Assembly: GCA_958298945.1 (NCBI GenBank) | Contig: OY282610.1 | Span: 30,206,167-30,270,166 of the forward strand | Length of the DNA stretch: 64,000 nt | Reading direction: 5' to 3' | Source: Atherix ibis | Lineage: Eukaryota; Arthropoda; Insecta; Diptera; Athericidae | In this document: one piece after another, positions 46,788-58,026 of the stretch | How the letters are laid out: each line of letters opens with the position of its first letter | How positions within the stretch are numbered: position 1 is the stretch's first letter | Made by a program: the position numbers and the translations under genes | Notes under the pieces: model-generated | Told to the model about the DNA's origin: nothing | Database searches by the model: none | The model's input: only the letters and a program-made list of their open reading frames with translations

Positions 46788-49700
46788 CAGTAAAAATTTT
46801 CAGTAAAAATGTTCAGTAAAAATGTTCAGTAAAAATTTTCAGTAAAAATTTTCAGTAAAAATTTTCAGTAAAAATTTTAAGTAAAAATTTTCAGTAAAAT
46901 GTTTCAGTAAAATGTTTCAGTAAAATGTTTCAGTAAAATGTTTCAGTAAAATGTTTCAGTAAAATGTTTCAGTAAAATGTTTCAGTAAAATGTTTCAGTA
47001 AAATGTTTCAGTAAAATGTTTCAGTAAAATGTTTCAGTAAAATGTTTCAGTAAAATGTTTCAGTAAAATGTTTCAGTAAAATGTTTCAGTAAAATGTTTC
47101 AGTAAAATGTTTCAGTAAAATGTTTCAGTAAAATGTTTCAGTAAAAATTTTCAGTAAAAATTTTCAGTAAAAATTTTCAGTAAAAATTTTCAGTAAAAAT
47201 TTTCAGTAAAAATTTTCAGTAAAAATTTTCAGTAAAAATTTTCAGTAAAAATTTTCAGTAAAAATTTTCAGTAAAAATTTTCAGTAAAAATTTTCAGTAA
47301 AAATTTTCAGTAAAAATTTTCAGTAAAAATTTTCAGTAAAAATTTTCAGTAAAAATTTTCAGTAAAAATTTTCAGTAAAAATTTTCAGTAAAAATTTTCA
47401 GTAAAAATTTTCAGTAAAAATTTTCAGTAAAAATTTTCAGTAAAAATTTTCAGTAAAAATTTTCAGTAAAAATTTTCAGTAAAAATTTTCAGTAAAAATT
47501 TTCAGTAAAAATTTTCAGTAAAAATTTTCAGTAAAAATTTTCAGTAAAAATTTTCAGTAAAAATTTTCAGTAAAAATTTTCAGTAAAAATTTTCAGTAAA
47601 AATTTTCAGTAAAAATTTTCAGTAAAAATTTTCAGTAAAAATTTTCAGTAAAAATTTTCAGTAAAAATTTTCAGTAAAAATTTTCAGTAAAAATTTTCAG
47701 TAAAAATTTTCAGTAAAAATTTTCAGTAAAAATTTTCAGTAAAAATTTTCAGTAAAAATTTTCAGTAAAAATTTTCAGTAAAAATTTTCAGTAAAAATTT
47801 TCAGTAAAAATTTTTAGTAAAAATTTTCAGTAAAAATTTTCAGTAAAAATTTTCAGTAAAAATTTTCAGTAAAAATTTGTCAGTAAGAATTTGTCAGTAA
47901 AAATATTCAGTAAAAATTTGTCAGTAAGAATTTTCAGTAAAAATTGTCAGTAAGAATTTTCAGTGAAAATTTGTCAGTAAGAATTTTCAGTAAAAATTTT
48001 CAGTAAAAATTTTCAGTAAAAATTTTCAGTAAAAATTTTCAGTAAAAATTTTCAGTAAGAATTTTCAGTAAGAAATATCAGTAAAAATTTGTCAGTAAGA
48101 ATTTTCAGTAAAAATTTGTCAGTAAGAATTTGTCAGTAAAAATATTCAGTAAAAATTTGTCAGTAAAAATTTTCAGTAAAAATTTGTCAGTAAAAATTTG
48201 TCAGTAAGAATTTTCAGTAAGAATTTTCAGTAAAAATTTGTCAGTAAGAATTTTCAGTAAAAATTTTCAGTAAAAATTTTCAGTAAAAATTTTCAGTAAA
48301 AATTTTCAGTAAAAATTTTCAGTAAAAATTTTCAGTAAAAATTTTCAGTAAAAATTTTCAGTAAGAATTGTCAGTAAGAATTGTCAGTAAGAATTGGCAG
48401 TAAGAATTGGCAGTAAGAATTGGCAGTTAGAATTGTCAGTAAGAATTGTCAGTTAAAATTTTCAGTAAGTATTGTCAGTAAGAAATATCAGTAAGAATTG
48501 TCAGTAAAAAATTTCAGTAAGAATTGTCAGTAAGAATTGTCAGTAAGAATTGTCAGTAAGAATTGTCAGTAAGAATTGTCAGTAAAAATTTTCAGTAAGA
48601 ATTGTCAGTAAGAATTGTCAGTAAGAATTGTCAGTAAGAATTGTCAGTAAGAATTGTCAGTAAGAATTGTCAGTAAGAATTGTCAGTAAGAATTGTCAGT
48701 AAGAATTGTCAGTAAAAATTTTCAGTAAAAATTTTCAGTAAAAATTTTCAGTAAAAATTTTCAGTAAAAATTTTCAGTAAAAATTTTCAGTAAAAATTTT
48801 CAGTAAAAATTTTCAGTAAAAATTTTCAGTAAAAATTTTCAGTAAAAATTTTCAGTAAAAATTTTCAGTAAAAATTTTCAGTAAAAATTTTCAGTAAAAA
48901 TTTTCAGTAAAAATTTTCAGTAAAAATTTTCAGTAAAAATTTTCAGTAAAAATTTTCAGTAAAAATTTTTAGTAAAAATTTTCAGTAAAAATTTTCAGTA
49001 AAAATTTTCAGTAAAAATTTTCAGTAAAAATTTTCAGTAAAAATTTGTCAGTAAGAATTTGTCAGTAAAAATATTCAGTAAAAATTTGTCAGTAAGAATT
49101 TTCAGTAAAAATTGTCAGTAAGAATTTTCAGTGAAAATTTGTCAGTAAGAATTTTCAGTAAAAATTTTCAGTAAAAATTTTCAGTAAAAATTTTCAGTAA
49201 AAATTTTCAGTAAAAATTTTCAGTAAAAATTTTCAGTAAAAATTTTCAGTAAGAATTTTCAGTAAGAAATATCAGTAAAAATTTGTCAGTAAGAATTTTC
49301 AGTAAAAATTTGTCAGTAAGAATTTGTCAGTAAAAATATTCAGTAAAAATTTGTCAGTAAAAATTTTCAGTAAAAATTTGTCAGTAAAAATTTGTCAGTA
49401 AGAATTTTCAGTAAGAATTTTCAGTAAAAATTTGTCAGTAAAAATTTTCAGTAAAAATTTTCAGTAAAAATTTTCAGTAAAAATTTTCAGTAAAAATTTT
49501 CAGTAAAAATTTTCAGTAAAAATTTTCAGTAAGAATTGTCAGTAAGAATTGTCAGTAAGAATTGGCAGTAAGAATTGGCAGTAAGAATTGGCAGTTAGAA
49601 TTGTCAGTAAGTATTGTCAGTAAGAAATATCAGTAAGAATTGTCAGTAAAAAATTTCAGTAAGAATTGTCAGTAAGAATTGTCAGTAAGAATTGTCAGTA

Positions 49701-49863
49701 AGAATTGTCAGTAAAAATTTTCAGTAAGAATTGTCAGTAAGAATTGTCAGTAAGAATTGTCAGTAAGAATTGTCAGTAAGAATTGTCAGTAAGAATTGTC
49801 AGTAAGAATTGTCAGTAAGAATTGTCAGTAAAAATTTTCAGTAAAAATTTTCAGTAAAAATGT
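46788..49863. repeat. 13-bp minisatellite array, about 3.1 kb
   Basis: Roughly 236 tandem copies of a 13-bp unit. The main form is CAGTAAAAATTTT. Variants are CAGTAAAATGTTT (a pure block of 19 units, 46892-47138), CAGTAAGAATTGT and 14-bp CAGTAAAAATTTGT. A complex variant pattern at about 47811-48720 recurs at about 48966-49860, showing a segmental duplication of roughly 1.15 kb inside the array. Copy number may be affected by assembly collapse or expansion. Confidence 0.97.
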
Positions 49864-49879
49864 TGTTATTCTAAGGATC

Positions 49880-50260
49880 CTATGTGCTAGTAAATTTTTC
49901 ATTAAAGCAAGTTATATGAATCCAAATAAAAGAGCAAAGAGCTGGTAAAAAGTTGTTTTTACACTTCTATCACGATATCCTTCAGAATTCACTGTACTGC
50001 CCTCGTCACAATCATTCTCGAAGAATGATTCCATCAACCCATAAACCGTACCAAACAGTTCCTTTTTTAGGATGCATCAGTTTTTTGTAAATCACATGAG
50101 ATTTTTCCGCGCTCAAGATTCGATAATTTTGCTTGTTAACATAGCCGTCGATGTGAAACAGTGCTTCGTCGTTAAAGAATGTTATTTTTTACGGACGCCT
50201 GTTTTCGTAGTAAGCTTGGATGATTGAAATGCGTTGTTCTATTTTTAATTACTCCAAGGA
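49880..50260 (-). mobile_element. Tc1/Tc3-like transposase relic, middle part
   Basis: Minus-strand translation gives KITFFNDEALFHIDGYVNKQ then NYRILSAEKSHVIYKKLMHP and KKGTVWYGLWVDGII. These match FSDEA.FHL.GYVNKQN.RIW and P.H(P)K.VTVWCG.W..GII, including the first catalytic Asp. TVNSEGYRDR follows, as TVNGERYR usually does. It begins right after the minisatellite ends. Confidence 0.8.
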
Positions 50261-51818
50261 TAAAATTGTATTATTTTATACTGGAAAGATGAAGAAAAAA
50301 ATTATGACTTGTGTGTTTCTACAGATATTTTGAAAAGAAATAAGAGATGGTCAATCATATCTACAATATATATTTAGGCCTGTACTAAAATGGTTTTATT
50401 TTCAAGGACTTGTATTTTCTAATGCCTTTTTTTCAATTAAACCTAATGTTTTTCTTAATTAAATATTTTTTTGTGTCTAAAGGTACAAATCGTTTAAAGC
50501 TTAGATATAACATAAAACAAAATATTGTCTATTTTCACTTTTCTGGCGATCAATGGCCGCTTTTTGTTGGAAAAATTATTTTGATCGAAAAAGGTTTACT
50601 TTTTTCCTTTTTCTTGGAAAAATCAGCAGCAAAATCAGCGAAGCCACAGCGTTTACCAGCTTGAATTTTTAAGCCCAAAACCAATCACAAAAGACGCAAT
50701 GTTGTTGTGGCAGACAATCCAAATGTTGCGATCGCCTTGAAGTCGATAAATTTGGGTCTTCACAAATACTTCCCTGAACGGCAACATAATGGTGGACACT
50801 TCGTTGGATCTTTATCTATACTGGCAATCAAAAATTGTGTAAAGAAATATTGCATTCAAAACTTTTCACCATAAATTGGGAAAAGTGCACGATAATTAAT
50901 GTTTTGAGTAAAAAAAATTGTATAATTTTCAAATGTTGTTGAGGTGTGTATCGTTTTTTTTGAATAAATAGCAAACCTTAATAAATACAACTGATTTTGT
51001 CATTTTTAATATGGCCACACTGTCTATTTGGAAACAGATCACCTTTATTGAAAAATCCCTTACATATAAATTATTTTTAACTATCAAATGACAACGTTAT
51101 TTTTTCAAAATCGTACATAGTTAATATCTTGCAGTATTTTTTATAGTTTGTTACCTTTTATTATTATAACTATATCCTAAAAATTATATCTGTTTACTTT
51201 ATTAAAATATCAAATATCTTTTGGATTGGTTTTTGACTTTTTAATTCATTTTCTGATACGTTGCACTAACAATTGTGCTTTTTAAATGTAAACTATCCAT
51301 TATGATGATAAGTTTTTAATTAATTGATTAAAAATTCGGTACGGGTACTATAAATTTTATAATGAAATAAAAATTTAAGAAAGAAGGTGAAATTCTCAAG
51401 GCACTGATTGGTCTGACATAGGCTTATGATTTATTCTTCCTTTGGCATGTTTCAATTTAAATTGTTGTTATTTCAAAGTTACTGTTAAAAATTAAAAGGA
51501 GATTATCGAAATAATACATTTTGTTTCTTAAAGTTCAATGATCTTTTCTATAATTTTTATTATTCATTCTTCTCATGCTATAATCCTTATGTAAATATTT
51601 AACATATTCAAAAATATTAATTGCAGCAATAAAATGTAATTTTTGGTAATTTTCAGATTGAATTGTTCTTTTAGCTTTTGCCAATGACATGAGTAAAATT
51701 TATTGAAATATTATAGAGAAAAATGGTTGAACGAAAAAGGTACAAAATATGTAATAATAATTAAATAAATCAATAGAAATGAATATTATGAACAAATTTT
51801 CACCCTTCAAAAGATGAA
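50261..51818. other. no gene recognised
   Basis: AT-rich except 50560-50820, where a plus-strand frame reads ADNPNVAIALKSINLGLHKY and may be a very eroded transposase N-terminus. Too weak to call. Confidence 0.45.
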
Positions 51819-52759
51819 GAATGAGACAATTAATGTTTAAGGATATCAAAGTCTATTCAAAAAGTATCGCGAATTTTGAATTTCCGCAGGTTACGTATAT
51901 TCGATATTCGGATTTTTGTGGTGTATGTTGGTACTCATGTCTCTCACTTATACCGACAAGTTCGGCTCTTTTGAATGTTCAGTTAATTTTTGACAGCTGC
52001 TTTGCTTGCACGTATTTTGGCTCATCTTCGATTTTTGCCCATTCCAAAAAATGGATCAAAGAATCTGTTTCGGGAAAAAGAAAAAGTCACAGGGGATCAG
52101 ATCTGCGGAATACTGTGGCTGCGGCATTATTAGTGTATTATTTTTGGTCAAAAATGTGCGCACAAACAACGATGCGTGAGCAGGGGCGTTATCATGGTGC
52201 AAAAGCCAATTTTTGTTCTTTCACACATCCGGGCGTTTCTGGAGAATTCCTTCACGCAACTTCCACATAACTTGCAGGTAAGATTTTTTTTTGACCGTTC
52301 AACGCTGTGGCAAGAACTCATGATGCACCACGCCCCTACAATCGAAGAAAACTGTAAGCAAAACCTTCACATTCGACCGAACTTGGCGCTTTTTTCGGTC
52401 TTGGCTCGTGCGGCAGCTTCCATTGGAATGATTGAGCTTTGGTTTATACGTCATAACCATAAACCTATGATTCGTCACTAGTTGTGAACCTCTGGAGCAA
52501 ATTTGGGTCATCGCGGACAGAGTCCAACAGCTCCATAGTAATGTTAATGCGATGCTGTTTTTGGTCGAAAATGGGCAAATTTCGAAGAGGAGCCAAAACA
52601 CTTGCAAGCAAAGCAGCTGTCAAAAATAAGTGAGAGACATGAGAACCAACATAACGCCACAAAAAACCGAAAATCGAATATACGTAACTCGCGGAAATTC
52701 AAAATTCGCGATACTTTTTGAATAGACTTTGATATCCTTAAACATTAATTGTCTCATTC
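51819..52759 (-). mobile_element. mariner with very long inverted arms
   Basis: The two ends form inverted arms of roughly 200 bp (about 51819-52060 and 52575-52759). The outermost 69 bp of each arm are identical; inner parts differ by substitutions and one 37-bp gap. GTCTATTCAAAAAGTATCGC starts the part shared with the copy at 11822; the 32 bp outside it are inverted-repeated here but absent at 11822. The interior encodes a decayed DD34D transposase on the minus strand. I see no clean TA duplication at the outer ends. Confidence 0.85.
52040..52575 (-). pseudogene. mariner transposase (distinct lineage), C-terminus replaced
   Basis: Read across frameshifts, the minus strand gives INITMELLDSVRDDPNLLQR, TTSDESWVYGYDV, PKKRQVRSNVKVLLTVFFD, CRGVVHHEFLPQ, NWLLHHDNAPAHASLFV and then PQPQYSADLIPCDFFFF. 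All three catalytic Asp positions are present with 34 residues between the second and third. After FFFFPKQ the frame runs straight into the inverted arm and stops, so the usual C-terminal 60 or so residues are missing. The copy at 11822 shows the same junction (LFPEQ then arm). Confidence 0.85.
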
Positions 52760-52945
52760 AAGAATAACAAGAAATTTATTGACTATGAAGTTAAGGTGGA
52801 ATTCGCGTTGTAACATTCGAAAAATAATTAATAGAAAAATTTAAAACAACAAATTGAAACCCATATTGTATTTTTGATTTTTTTTTAACTACCCTCCTCT
52901 ATAATAAGGATAGGGGATATAATAAGAAATCACTAATATTATTGT

Positions 52946-53160
52946 GTCCAAGGACCACTTGGAGAAGATCAGTCGAGCGCGAACACCAACAAACTGGCAA
53001 ATCATGGTCGGAAGTAAAAAGGCTCGCTCAAGACAGAAGCAGATGGAGAGAGTTCACAGAGGCTCTAGTGCCGCTATATGCTCCATAGGAGTGACTGTGT
53101 TCTCATGTCTATGTGTTGTAACATAGAAATGAAAACCTGTCAAATAAAAAAAAAAAAAAA
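52946..53160 (+). mobile_element. 5-prime-truncated LINE 3-prime end with poly-A and target-site duplication
   Basis: The plus strand reads SWSEVKRLAQDRSRWREFTE then ALVPLYAP and a stop, matching the RW.D...(K)(L)A.DR..WR...EA end of endonuclease-RT LINEs. A short 3-prime UTR follows and ends in AATAAA and a run of A up to 53160. ATATTATTGT occurs directly before the element (52936-52945) and directly after the poly-A (53161-53170), a perfect 10-bp target-site duplication. Confidence 0.9.
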
Positions 53161-53170
53161 ATATTATTGT

Positions 53171-54281
53171 AGAAAAAAGTGATATTATTTTTTCATTAAA
53201 TTCTATATCATGCAGAATATAGAGATAATCCTGTTTGTTATATTATTTTTTTTTACTTATACATTTAATCAATGAATAAAAATTCATGTATAAAATAACA
53301 AGTAAAAAAAAAAATTCAAAAACAAAATTGGCAGTTATCTACAATTTTTGTATAAAGATGAAAATGAAAATTTTAGAGAGTAATGTTAACGTATACATTG
53401 AAAAGTCTGATAATGAAATTGATAATAGAAAGTAATAGTAAATACCGAAAATAATGTTTAAACGAAAACAGCTATCAAATAGAAAGAAAGTGAAATTATA
53501 CTAAAAAAAAAAAAATCAAAAAATCACAAGGATAATAAGCTAAAGATGAGAAAAAAATGAAATCGAACAAAAATTCATTCATTATTATAAAGATTTAAGG
53601 ATGAATATCCTTGTAGAGAAGTTAACTCCCAGCATTCACTATCATCCTCGACAATATCACAGCCTTATTTACTTCTTCTTTTTCTCCCTTACTTCCGCAC
53701 CCCCTATCTAAGTCTTTAAACTCTTATACGAATATTATGACCCACATCTGGAGCGTATTATACATATTGGCATTTTTGTACTACTAAATCTACTATACTT
53801 ATACAATTGATTGAATTATTCATTTACTTATTTTGGAAAATTGATTATTTTGATTATGTTCAATGACTCTATCTGAATAAATAGATTAAAACATTCCAAA
53901 ATCGAAATTAAAATCAATGCCAATAAATTTATCCAATGTAAATTTTGCTTCAACAATTTTATTTAAAAATACAATATGTAAAAGAATTTAATAATCAAAA
54001 TGGAATTCATTTGATCATATCTGTTTTTGATTAAAAGAAAAAAAAAACATAGTAAAAATTACTTAAAATAATTATAGTATACAAATGAAAATAAAGCTAA
54101 TTAATTAAATTTACTATAAAATAAATATCCATAGAGTTATATGATAATAATAAAAAAAAATAGTTTACTTTATTATAAATTTTTAATGAAAGCCAATATT
54201 TACTTTTGGAAGAGAAGCCTGTGAAAATACACATACTTTGAATAATCAAAAATAACGAACATTTCCCAATGTACGAGTATC
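53171..54281. other. AT-rich DNA, no gene recognised
   Basis: No feature recognised apart from homopolymer runs. Confidence 0.6.
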
Positions 54282-54399
54282 TACGAGGGTCATTCAACAA
54301 GTACTTAGCTTACAAAAGAAAAACGAAAATTTTGGAAAGGTGGCAATTTATTTTTCCACATAATCTCCTTCAAGTTCGATACACTTAGCCCAGCGATGC

Positions 54400-55400
54400 T
54401 CTAACTATTTTAACCCGTCCAAAAAATACATTTTCTCGAGGGAAGCAAAATAGGCCTCCGTAGCGACGATGACCTCCTCATTCGACCCAAATCTATTCCC
54501 GGCGAGTGATTTTTTCAGGTTTGGAAACAAAAAGTAGTCACAGGGGGCCAAATCTGGAGAGTACGGTGGTTGGGGCAGCAATTCGTAGCGCAATTCGACC
54601 AATTTGGCCATGGCGACGGTGGAGGTGTGAGCCACGCGTTGTCGTGGTGGAACAGCACTTCTTTCTTCAATTCGACGTCAAATCAGCCCAATAAGTCAGC
54701 ATAGTAGCGCCCTGTGATTGTTTTACCCTTCTCGAGGTAATCGATGTGGATCACACCTTGTGAATCCCAGAAAACGGTGGCCATCACCTTTCCGGCCGAT
54801 CAAACAGTCTTCGCCTTCTTCGGAGCACGTTCGCCGGGTTAAGTCCACTGTTTCGACTGTTCCTTTGTCTCTGGTGTGTACCAGTGAATCCATGTTTCGT
54901 CGACGGTCACGAAACGACGCAAGAACTCCGCTGGATTGCGCTGAAACAGCGCCAAACACGTCGCCGTTGTGGTCTCACGGTTGTGCTTGTTTTCCGGTGT
55001 GAGCAAACGCGGCACCCATCGCGCCGATAGCTTTCTCATGCCCAGTTTTTCGTGTAGAATATGATGCACCGTTCCTACTGCGATGCCCACAGTCTCAGCT
55101 ATCTCGTAAACCTTCAATCGACGGTCTGCCAACACGAGATCGTGGACTTTGATCCACGACCAGGTGCCCCGAAAACGGCTGCTAATGTTTCCTCCGTAGC
55201 AGCCGTTTTCGGGGCACCTGGGCGTGGATCATCAAAAACCGACGTGCGGCCCAACAAACTCGTTGAACCAATTCTTGACGGTCACCATCAAAGGAGAAGA
55301 GTCACCATACACAGCATCTAAGCGATCTTTGATTTTGCTGCGCTTTGTCCCTTCCAAAAACAAGAATATAATCACCGAACGATATTGTTCTTTTTCCATT
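54400..55400 (-). pseudogene. mariner transposase, multiply disrupted
   Basis: The N-terminus MEKEQYRSVIIFLFLEGTKR starts near 55400, then VKNWFNEF, then PRPGAPKTAATEE in another frame. An inverted 33-bp insertion breaks the frame before KVHDLVLADRRLKVYEIAET. Then come ARWVPRLLTPENK and VTVDETWIHWYTPETKEQSK; a stop follows QWT. YLEKGKTITGRYYADLL and another stop precede HHDN, where a 1-2 nt indel shifts the frame into AHTSTVAM. YSPDLAPCDYFLF ends the catalytic core. Composition is GC-richer than the flanks. Inactive. Confidence 0.88.
55151..55230. repeat. 33-bp near-perfect inverted repeat inside a mariner
   Basis: Arms 55151-55183 and 55198-55230 match at 32 of 33 positions around a 14-nt loop. 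The right arm reads as normal transposase code (DDPRPGAPKTAA on the minus strand); the left arm interrupts the code between TEET and KVHDLV. The left arm is therefore the inserted inverted copy. Confidence 0.93.
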
Positions 55401-55577
55401 TTTGTGCAACCGACCGACACGCTCGCTTTAAAAGGCTCTCAAAACAAAACTAATGAAGGGAATCGACTGAAACTTTGACAGTAGGCTATTAAAAAAATGT
55501 ACTGTACGATGGTAAATTTCTATTATGACAGCAGTTCCATCGGGCGGTGAGGCTAAGTACTTGTAGAATGACTTTAT

Positions 55578-58024
55578 AAAATATTTACTATTGAAATATT
55601 CAAACAATCAGTAAAATAGGAATATTTTTATAATTTTAAATTATCATGAAAATTTTAAGAACTGATTAAAAATATATTTTATAGTATGTTCAGTAAATTA
55701 ATATATTAAAAAATAATTAAACTTTTATCCACGAGGAATTATTGTAAAAATATTTTGTGTAAATATTTCATCAATTACTGGGCCACCCAGAAAATAATAT
55801 GAAAAATTTGAGTGAGAATAATTTTGCAAATAATTTTGGAGCAAATGGTACAGTGTTGCGAGAAGGATTTGTCCCCCCTATGAATCTAATGAATAAAAGA
55901 ACTCTATGCTCAATGCTCCTTTTTAATCTTTTACAAAAAACTAATTTGCTGCACAAAATTTACAAAAAATTTTAATATACCTTAGCCCAGAATTGTTTAA
56001 ATAACTTCCTATGTTTAATATGAATACACGTACGTCATATGGCGTCAAAATTTTGGCAGAAACATACAAACGGTTCTACTCGTACTCTCAGCAACTGAAA
56101 GTCTAGAAAACTAGACCAAAACGTACAATAAATTAATCTTTCTAAAATTGTTGTTTGGAGTATTTTTTATAAAGATTTAAATTTATACCCGTTGAAAATT
56201 CAGATAATATGTTAGAGGGATTTCGGCTCTGAGATCATATGAGCTAGCGGTAATTAAGTTTTATAAACAAAACTCTGAATTTAACAGGATAATGAGTGAT
56301 GCGGCCCGTTTGGACTTAAGCGGCTCTATTAATAAACAAAATAGGTGCTACTACTAGAGATGTAAAAATACAGAGACAAATCAAAAAAATTCTTACACCT
56401 TAGAGGGACTGTATGGTCATTGGTACTTATTTTTTTGAGGACGCTATCGGAAATGCTATTACAGTTACTAATGAGTAATATCGATAGATGGCTTAGGTTT
56501 AGACGACCCATAAAACGGCGCTACGTTAGGCACTTTACGCGCTACAATGAAAATTCTGCCTTCGTCGCGTTCCTATTCCCTCTGTAAGGCAACTTTAAGG
56601 TATCAGAAATTGAACAATTTAAAGAAAAAACACACAACAAAATCAATGAAATTAACCCGAAAATGTATTAAAGCAGGTTGAAAAAGTCCATCAAAATGAT
56701 AGACACATAAAATAAGGCCATACAGTACATTGTATAATATATTATGTTCCAAAATATAATACTTCAGTCTATAAAAATGGTTTCGATCAAGCAAATAATT
56801 TTGTCTTACATAAATCCAAAATTATATGAAAAAAAACTTTTCAACTCATCTTTAGAACAGCATGTATATCTTCATCCCTTCTCCATTGGCAGACTCCTTC
56901 CTGAAATACTTGAATGAATTTTTTTGGCATTTTATAAAATTTTCTCATACACCATTCTAATGATATTTCATACAACATGAGTATCAGTAAACTTTTTAAA
57001 AAATATATATACACATTTCAATATTAAAACCGTTTACAATGTATAAATAAAATGCTACTAAAATGAAAACTCAATTTTCACTTATTGATAAATATTGATT
57101 TTTTTGTTATAAAAAAAAAAAAATATATATATATAAAACACAAAAGGACAAATACACAAAAGATTCGATATATGCGGATAAAAAGTGAAATTTATAAAAG
57201 TGGTTTAGAAAAAGAAAATCCTTTTTGCAACAAAAGAAATCAAAGTCTACTCGCATATATACATATACATATGAATATATGTTGTATAAATTGGGATGGT
57301 AGCGGGGAATGGTTGGGGTATCTTTATTCTTATTCGAAGTAAAATTAAAAGCAAAACCTCATATTGTGTACGTGTATTGAATTCATAACAAAAAGCTTGC
57401 CTACGGAAAATTTTGATAAAACTGGTCTCCCCATAGTACATTCAGATGAGCCCAGCTAATAAATAATATAAAAATCGATTACACATATTATTATGAAAAA
57501 TATTATTTCTAATATGAAATCGGTAATGAATAGGGAGACATATTATAATCGTATATCCTTATTAATATTCAGCACTAGTGAAAAGTATAATTACTTTTGT
57601 CATAATCCTTCGCTCTTAATACATAAGATATCAATATTAGTCATGCTAAATATTATATATTATACTAATAAAAGTCTGAATATATTTTCTACTGTAGTAT
57701 AGTCCATTAAATAATATAAAACTAAAACATAAAATATCTTTTTATTCGAATATATATTCTAAGAGTTTATTTTGTATTTATTTAAACTACCAAAAATTGA
57801 TAAGCTATTCTGTTGCGTGATCCTGTAATCTTCAAGTTCTAATTACTTCAAAAGAATTAGTTAAACAAAAAATACCATATATTCTGATGTCCTCTTTTTT
57901 TGTAGAAAATCCATATTATCCAATTTATTTTTAAGATTATAAACACATAAATTTATTTGTCATATTTTTTATGGTAATTTTAAAAACTTTCGATAAAATA
58001 TAATAAAATATTTTAAATACCATA
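55578..58024. other. AT-rich DNA, no gene recognised
   Basis: Open frames are short and AT-driven; no repeat family recognised. Confidence 0.6.
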
Positions 58025-58026
58025 TA

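Larger units (their letters stand above)
54284..55576 (-). mobile_element. mariner element, second related lineage
   Basis: The ends CGAGGGTCATTCAACAAGTA (54284) and its inverted, partly eroded partner TACTTGTAGAATGACTTT (55558-55575) resemble family A termini (AGGGTCGTTCAATAAG) but are distinct. TA precedes the left end. The transposase inside is related to family A but clearly divergent, so this is a separate, older lineage. It carries a 33-bp inverted insertion at 55151-55230. Confidence 0.88.

Noticed and set aside
46788..49863. Regularly spaced repeats resembling a CRISPR array
   Set aside because: The units are directly adjacent with no unique spacers, and the context is eukaryotic. 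It is a minisatellite.
50560..50890. Possible Tc3-like N-terminal segment on the plus strand
   Set aside because: Only a loose match over about 25 residues with no confirming motif.
52299..52662. Two open frames of 65-102 codons on the minus strand
   Set aside because: They are partial single-frame readings of the frameshifted mariner transposase and not separate genes.
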